Source: Arthrobacter sp. HY1533
GTDB lineage: Bacteria > Actinomycetota > Actinomycetes > Actinomycetales > Micrococcaceae
Length of the DNA stretch: 64,000 bases
Direction of reading: 5' to 3'
NCBI RefSeq assembly: GCF_027568515.1
Contig: NZ_JANKZF010000005.1
Location: forward strand, 62,001-126,000
A program made the position numbers and the translations under genes. This document shows, piece by piece, positions 59,644 to 64,000 of this stretch (position 1 is the stretch's first letter; every line of letters starts with the position of its first letter). The notes beneath the pieces are model-generated. The model saw only the letters and a program-made list of their open reading frames with translations, made no database searches and was not told where the DNA came from.

Positions 59644-60948
59644 TCAGGTCCGTGCCAGTGCGCCAATGTCCTCCAGGAAGTCCGCGGCCACGGCGTCGCT
59701 GACGGTGGCGCGGGTCTCGGCGATGGTTTCCAGGTAGTCGGCCGTCACCGGTCCCCGCACCGCCACTCCGTCCGCGGACGAGGGGGATGCGCCGTCGTCG
59801 AACATGGCCTTTTCCAAGGCACGCTGGGATGCGCTGCGGGCCGCGAACTCAATGTCAGCTGGCGAGAAGCCGCCGCTGGCGTCCACGAGCGCGGCGACGT
59901 CGATGCCTGCCACCACGTGCGCCGGGATGAAGCGGTGCCACATGGCGGTGCGCGCCTCCTCATCGGGCAGCCCGATCGGGATGACGTAGTCGAAGCGCCC
60001 GTGGCGCAGGAACGCGGAGTCCAGCGAGCGGATGAAGTTGGTGGCGCACACCAGCAGCCGGCCGGGCTGGTCGCGGAAGGCCGGAATGATCTTCAGCAGC
60101 TCATTCGTCACGCCCTGCATGGGCGACGGCGGCTCTCCCGAACGCTGTGAGGCAATCTCCTCCACCTCGTCAATGAACACCACCGCGTGCTCGAGCTCGG
60201 CAATTTCCAAAAATGTCTGGCGCAGGGCCCCGGCAAGGCCACCCGGCTCCCCCGCCAGTCTGGACGGAAACACCTCAACGAACGGCCATTCCAGCCGTGA
60301 GGCAATGGCCTTGGCAAAGGTGGTCTTGCCCGTGCCGGGAGGCCCAAACAGCACGACGGCGCGTGGCGGCACCACCCCGAACTCCTCCGCCAGCCCGGGT
60401 TCGGCCAACGGCATGACCAGCCTGCGCTCCAGCAGTTCCTTCTCGGCGGCCATGCCTGCCACACGGTCCCACAGGTCCCTGGGCAGGATGCGCCCGCCCA
60501 GGTCCTCCAGCGCCCCCAGCTCGGCCCGCTGGACGGGAATGCGCCGTTCAAAGTAGCGCAGGTTCTTCTTGACCACAAAGCCGCGGTTGCTGAACGCCTC
60601 CACGCGGGTTTCGGACTCGGGCATGAGGGCCGAGAGCTTGTTCAGGCCGTGGGCGGCCATGCGGTTTTCGACGGCGGCCAGCAGCAGCGTGCCAATGCCC
60701 CGCCCGCGGAAGCCCGGCAGGGTGGCCAGGAAGACGATCCAGCCCTGGTCGTGGGCGGCCCGTCCCACGGCGGCCCCCACCACATGGTCGCCCTGCACGG
60801 CAACCACTGCGTGGTCCTTCTCGCAGGACGCCAGCACCTCGGACAGGTCATAGACCGGTTCCACACCGGCATCGCGCAGCGACTGCCACAGGGCAAGGAT
60901 GCCCTCGACATCCTGTGAATGGAAATCCCGGACTGTCCACGTACCCAT
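59644..60948 (-). CDS. GNAT acetyltransferase-AAA+ ATPase fusion protein
   Basis: 434-residue two-domain protein. Residues 1-137 form a GNAT domain with the acetyl-CoA loop RGRGIG at 81-86 and FSNRGFVVKKNLRYFER. A linker leads to an AAA+ domain: Walker A GPPGTGKT at 202-209, Walker B VVFIDE at 256-261, sensor-1 Asn304, Arg finger region FLRHGRFD near 313-320, and a lid with FSPADIEFAARSAS. The AAA+ part resembles CDC48/FtsH-type ATPases. Fusion implies ATP-driven remodelling of targets that are also acetylated, but no substrate can be named. Divergent from the nitroreductase gene. Confidence 0.88.
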   Translation of the reverse strand: MGTWTVRDFHSQDVEGILALWQSLRDAGVEPVYDLSEVLASCEKDHAVVAVQGDHVVGAAVGRAAHDQGWIVFLATLPGFRGRGIGTLLLAAVENRMAAHGLNKLSALMPESETRVEAFSNRGFVVKKNLRYFERRIPVQRAELGALEDLGGRILPRDLWDRVAGMAAEKELLERRLVMPLAEPGLAEEFGVVPPRAVVLFGPPGTGKTTFAKAIASRLEWPFVEVFPSRLAGEPGGLAGALRQTFLEIAELEHAVVFIDEVEEIASQRSGEPPSPMQGVTNELLKIIPAFRDQPGRLLVCATNFIRSLDSAFLRHGRFDYVIPIGLPDEEARTAMWHRFIPAHVVAGIDVAALVDASGGFSPADIEFAARSASQRALEKAMFDDGASPSSADGVAVRGPVTADYLETIAETRATVSDAVAADFLEDIGALART

Positions 60949-61087
60949 GATTCAACCGCTCCTTTGCGATGGCCACTTGGGTCATCTTGGCACTGTGACG
61001 CAGCTCATGGCAAAACGTGAAACAAATGCGACGGCCGGGGCGCTGTAGACCCTGAGAAGTTTCCACCAGCAACAGAAAGCCGGGCCC

Positions 61088-61720
61088 TTGAGCATCGACA
61101 TCGCCACCGAAATCGACCTGAACAACGAACTCATCCTTGATGGCGAAGCCGCGGCAACGCTGTTCCTGGAAGCCCGCACGGCCAACAGCTGGTCGGACGA
61201 GGAAATCAGCGACGAGACGCTCCAGGCCATTTACGCCCTGACCAAGATGGGCCCCACCGCCTTCAACAGCCAGCCCCTGCGCATCACCTGGGTCCGCTCC
61301 ACGGAGGCCCGCGAACGCCTGGTTGAGCACATGATGGACGGCAACAAGGCCAAGACCCTCACGGCACCGATGGTTGCAGTGCTGAGCTTCTCCAAGGAGT
61401 GGCACGCCCTCATGCCCACCACGGCACCGCACATGGCAGAGATGATGATGCCCATGTTTGAGGCCAATGTGGAATCCCGCACGGCCGCCGGCAACAACAA
61501 CGCCCACATGCAGGCCGGCTACTTCATCCTGGCAGCCCGCGCCGCAGGCCTGGCCGTTGGCCCGATGACCGGCTTCAACCCCGCCGGCGTGGACACAGTA
61601 TTCAACGCGGACAACAGCCACCAGTCGTTCATGGTGGTCAACCTGGGCAAGCCTGCCGGCACCAGCACCCACGAGCGCCTGACCCGCCTGGACTTCGACC
61701 TGGCCACTGCCACTGTCTAG
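61088..61720 (+). CDS. Nitroreductase family protein, RutE-like
   Basis: 210-residue FMN enzyme resembling RutE malonic semialdehyde reductase. TTG start at 61088 (MSIDIATEIDLNN); no ATG fits. Segments: LYALTKMGPTAFNSQP-type FMN loop (YALTKMGPTAFNSQPLR near residue 50), NNNAHMQAGYFILAARAAGL and VNLGKPAGTSTHERLTRLDF at the end. Other rut genes are absent, so a general quinone/nitro reductase role is equally likely. Confidence 0.88.
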   Translation: MSIDIATEIDLNNELILDGEAAATLFLEARTANSWSDEEISDETLQAIYALTKMGPTAFNSQPLRITWVRSTEARERLVEHMMDGNKAKTLTAPMVAVLSFSKEWHALMPTTAPHMAEMMMPMFEANVESRTAAGNNNAHMQAGYFILAARAAGLAVGPMTGFNPAGVDTVFNADNSHQSFMVVNLGKPAGTSTHERLTRLDFDLATATV

Positions 61721-61799
61721 TTCCATGACGGGCACCACCCCGTAACAAAACAATAAATTCTTTCAGTTTGCTGAGGCAACACTGGGATAAATTTTCACC

Positions 61800-61839
61800 A
61801 AGCGCGCCAGACCCTTTTTTCACGGGGTTTGGCGCGCTT
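61800..61839. terminator. Hairpin after the nitroreductase gene
   Basis: AAGCGCGCC and GGCGCGCTT pair around an inner extension (CAGACCC/GGGTTTG with one wobble), giving about 15 bp with a loop TTTTTTCAC-like. It lies about 80 bases after the stop. Confidence 0.7.
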
Positions 61840-62070
61840 TGTGCTGCCCGGCCACGTCCCCCATGGCCCCACCACCTGGGGCGCGAAAATCCGGGTGCTG
61901 CATTTTCACGCCGCGCCCGCCTGTTCCGCCGCGCGGCCGGCAGGCGCAGTGGCTCCAGCTGGCATTCTGGGGCGCTCGGGCCAGGTGCCCACCCATTCCA
62001 TCCGCTGGCTGATATGGATAACATCGTGATCGTGTGACTTGAATCTCATTGACCAGCAAAGGATAAACAC
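61840..62070. other. Intergenic region before the hexosaminidase gene
   Basis: Together with 61721-61799 this makes a 350-base stretch with no convincing gene. TATGGATAAC at about 62014-62023 may mark a -10 region, and AAAGGA at 62058-62063 is the ribosome site of the next gene. Open frames here look like noncoding composition. Confidence 0.4.
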
Positions 62071-64000
62071 GTGCGTTCCATGTGGAAAAAGACCCTGGCG
62101 ATGGCGGTGGTGACCCCTGCCATGCTGTTGAGTGTGGCGGCACCCCCCGTTGTCGCAGCACCCGGAGACCCGGTCTCCAGCAACCTTGCCCTCGCGTCCG
62201 CGGGGGCCACCGTGACCTCTTCCGGCGACGAATCGGCCGACAAGTGGGGCACCGACCTCGCCACCGACGGCGATCCGGCCACCCGCTGGTCCTCGAACCA
62301 CGCCGACGACGCCTCCCTGACCGTCAAGCTGGCCAAGCCGACGGTCATCGAAAAGGTTGTCATCAAGTGGGAGGCCGCCTGTGCGGCCAAGTACAAGCTG
62401 CAGGTCTCCACCGACGGCACCACCTTTGTGGACGCCACGGACGTCATCTCCCGCGCCAACTGCAATCCGGCAACGCCTGACACGCAGACCGTCAAGTCGG
62501 CCCTGGCGGCCAACAAGTACCAGTACGTGCGCATGCAGGGCGTGGAACGCACGCTCATCGGCGGAGCCAAGTGGGGCATCTCGCTGTATGAAATGGAAGT
62601 TTGGGGCGTCCCGGCAGCCGCCGGCAAGAACGTTGCCCTGGCCTCCGCCGGCGGAACCGTTACGGCATCCGGCCAGGAAGTCGCCGGCCAGTGGGGTCCC
62701 GCCACCGTCATTGACGGCGACTCCGACGAGTCCAAGCCCAAGGCCCAGCAGTCACGCTGGTCCTCCAACACGGCCGACAACGCCAACATCACCGTCAAGC
62801 TCGCAGCCCCCACAGTCATCGACCATGTCAGCATCGTGTGGGAGGCCGCCTGCGCCAAGACGTACAAGCTTCAGGTCTCCACCAACGGCACCGATTTTGT
62901 GGATGCCACAGACGTCATCACCCCCACCTGCGGCACGCGCGACACCCAAAAGTTCAAGGCCGCAGTTGCCGGCAACGCCTACCAGTACGTGCGCATGCAG
63001 GGCATCGAGCGCACCCCCATCGGCGGCAACAAGTACGGCATGTCCATGTGGGAGTTTGAGGTCTGGGACGGTCCGGAACCCACAACGGCCGCACCCGTGG
63101 AGGGCATCAACCTGATCCCGCTGCCCGTGAACATGGAAACCCCGGCAGAAGCACCCTTCACGCTTGGCGCGGGCTCACGGATCGTGGCCAACAACGCCGA
63201 GACCAAGGCGACGGCGGACTACCTCGCCGCGATCTTCCGCACCTCCACGGGGCTGGCACTGCCCGTGGTGACAGGCACCTCGGGCGACGCGGACGACGTC
63301 GTTCTTCTCCAGAGCCCGGGCGTCATCCCGAACCTGGGCGCGGCACTCCAGGCCGAGGCCTACACGCTCAGTGTGGATGCAGCCACGGGCGCCAAGGTCA
63401 CGGCCCCCACAGGCGACGGCGTGTTCAACGGCGTCCAGACGCTGCGCCAGCTCTTCCCGGCGTTCATTGAGTCCAAGCAGAGGGTCATCGCCAACTGGAG
63501 CGCTCCCGCCGTCGAAATTTCCGACGCCCCCCGCTTCGACAAGCGCGGCATGATGCTTGACGTGGCCCGCGACTTCAAGACCCCGGCCGAGGTCAAGGAC
63601 ATCATCGATTCCCTGACCCAGTACAAGATCTCCACGCTGCACATGCACCTGGCCGATGACCAGGGCTGGCGCATCCAGATCACCAACGACGGCAGGAAGG
63701 CCGGCGACACGATCGACTACGGCCTGCTGACGGCAACGTCCGGCAAGACAGCCGTGACCAAGAACCTCAGCTACAAGGACGAGCTTGGCCACACCGGCTT
63801 CTACACGCAGGACGAGTACAAGGACCTCGTGGCCTATGCCGCGTCGCGCCACATTGAGATCATCCCGGAAATCGACGTGCCCGGCCACACCTCGGCCATC
63901 CTGCACGCGATCCCGCAGATGAACTCGGCCAAGACCAAGCCCGGCGTAGACGAGTGGGGCGTGGTGCCCGCCGACGGCACCGGCAACGTGGGGCAATCGA
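62071..64000 (+). CDS. GH20 beta-N-acetylhexosaminidase with two discoidin domains, 3' truncated
   Basis: 643 codons are visible and the frame is open at the window end. GTG at 62071 with AAAGGA seven bases upstream; an ATG lies three codons later. Signal peptide to about residue 31, two F5/8-type discoidin domains (about 33-180 and 184-338; each with RWSSN and YKLQVST), a GH20 N-terminal domain (about 345-480) and the start of the catalytic barrel (RFDKRGMMLDVARDF near 484). HMHLADDQGWR is at 524-534 and EIDVPGHT is near 610. The catalytic Asp-Glu pair is expected beyond the edge. Secreted enzyme for GlcNAc/GalNAc glycans. Confidence 0.92.
   Translation, partial: MRSMWKKTLAMAVVTPAMLLSVAAPPVVAAPGDPVSSNLALASAGATVTSSGDESADKWGTDLATDGDPATRWSSNHADDASLTVKLAKPTVIEKVVIKWEAACAAKYKLQVSTDGTTFVDATDVISRANCNPATPDTQTVKSALAANKYQYVRMQGVERTLIGGAKWGISLYEMEVWGVPAAAGKNVALASAGGTVTASGQEVAGQWGPATVIDGDSDESKPKAQQSRWSSNTADNANITVKLAAPTVIDHVSIVWEAACAKTYKLQVSTNGTDFVDATDVITPTCGTRDTQKFKAAVAGNAYQYVRMQGIERTPIGGNKYGMSMWEFEVWDGPEPTTAAPVEGINLIPLPVNMETPAEAPFTLGAGSRIVANNAETKATADYLAAIFRTSTGLALPVVTGTSGDADDVVLLQSPGVIPNLGAALQAEAYTLSVDAATGAKVTAPTGDGVFNGVQTLRQLFPAFIESKQRVIANWSAPAVEISDAPRFDKRGMMLDVARDFKTPAEVKDIIDSLTQYKISTLHMHLADDQGWRIQITNDGRKAGDTIDYGLLTATSGKTAVTKNLSYKDELGHTGFYTQDEYKDLVAYAASRHIEIIPEIDVPGHTSAILHAIPQMNSAKTKPGVDEWGVVPADGTGNVGQS

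Noticed and set aside
1-64000. tRNA, rRNA, integrase, transposase or prophage genes
   Set aside because: No cloverleaf-like sequence, rRNA segment or recombinase motif was seen while reading both strands; short or degenerate ones could be missed without a covariance or profile search.

Overview
The window is a 64 kb piece of a high-GC Gram-positive chromosome. The lineage evidence is a mycothiol gene (mshB), a SigK/RskA pair beside a fasciclin lipoprotein, a 7Fe ferredoxin next to dapC, the DUF3090/SCO1664 cassette, an LAxTG-type surface anchor and many leaderless genes. Together these point to an actinobacterium, most likely an Arthrobacter-like member of the Micrococcaceae (inference). No rRNA, tRNA, CRISPR array, prophage, integrase or transposase was seen. 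Coding density is high, with about 60 genes on both strands.

Layout. 1-1.4 kb: end of a glutamate-type amino-acid ABC transporter. 1.4-3.5 kb (minus): Tat-type intradiol dioxygenase lipoprotein and dapE. 3.5-7.5 kb: a SigK regulon island (fasciclin lipoprotein, sigK, rskA, membrane molybdopterin oxidoreductase) with two near-identical SigK-like promoters. 7.5-11.3 kb: dapD, a transglycosylase-like protein, a hypothetical gene, and a TetR gene flanked on both sides by 32-bp-period repeats. 11.4-17.6 kb: a sugar regulon with a DeoR repressor, operators, an ABC importer, a class II aldolase and an ADP-dependent-type sugar kinase. 18-23 kb (minus): gltA, dapC, fdxA, a membrane protein and mshB. 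23-28.6 kb (minus): an oligopeptide ABC transporter. 28.9-30.8 kb: typA. 31-33.2 kb (minus): a three-gene cassette of a WXG100 protein with a pore-former-like C-terminus, a possible chaperone and a four-helix membrane protein. 33.3-36.3 kb: a second peptide-binding lipoprotein, a DinB protein and a VOC protein.

36.4-40.7 kb: a wall-anchored GH92 mannosidase diverging from a LacI regulator. 40.8-43.4 kb: phosphatase, DUF3090, SCO1664 and nitrobindin genes. 43.5-51.7 kb: housekeeping genes (ychF, rmuC, ispH, xseA, xseB, PPK2, alaA). 51.7-52.7 kb: an OpuAC/ProX-type lipoprotein. 52.7-57.9 kb: GH35 beta-galactosidase with a divergent LacI gene, then a GlcNAc-kinase-like gene diverging from a nitronate monooxygenase through overlapping promoters. 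58-61.7 kb: an Lrp regulator, corA, a GNAT-AAA+ fusion and a nitroreductase. 62 kb to the end: a GH20 hexosaminidase with two discoidin domains, cut off by the window edge.

The genes combine into a saprophytic lifestyle: secreted or wall-anchored mannosidase and hexosaminidase plus beta-galactosidase, each next to a LacI regulator or a sugar kinase, several importers, and the succinylase route to diaminopimelate (dapC, dapD, dapE). The least conventional parts are the WXG100 cassette, the GNAT-AAA+ fusion, the 32-bp repeats around tetR, the SigK promoter placed inside a hairpin, and the overlapping divergent leaderless promoters at 56.86 kb.
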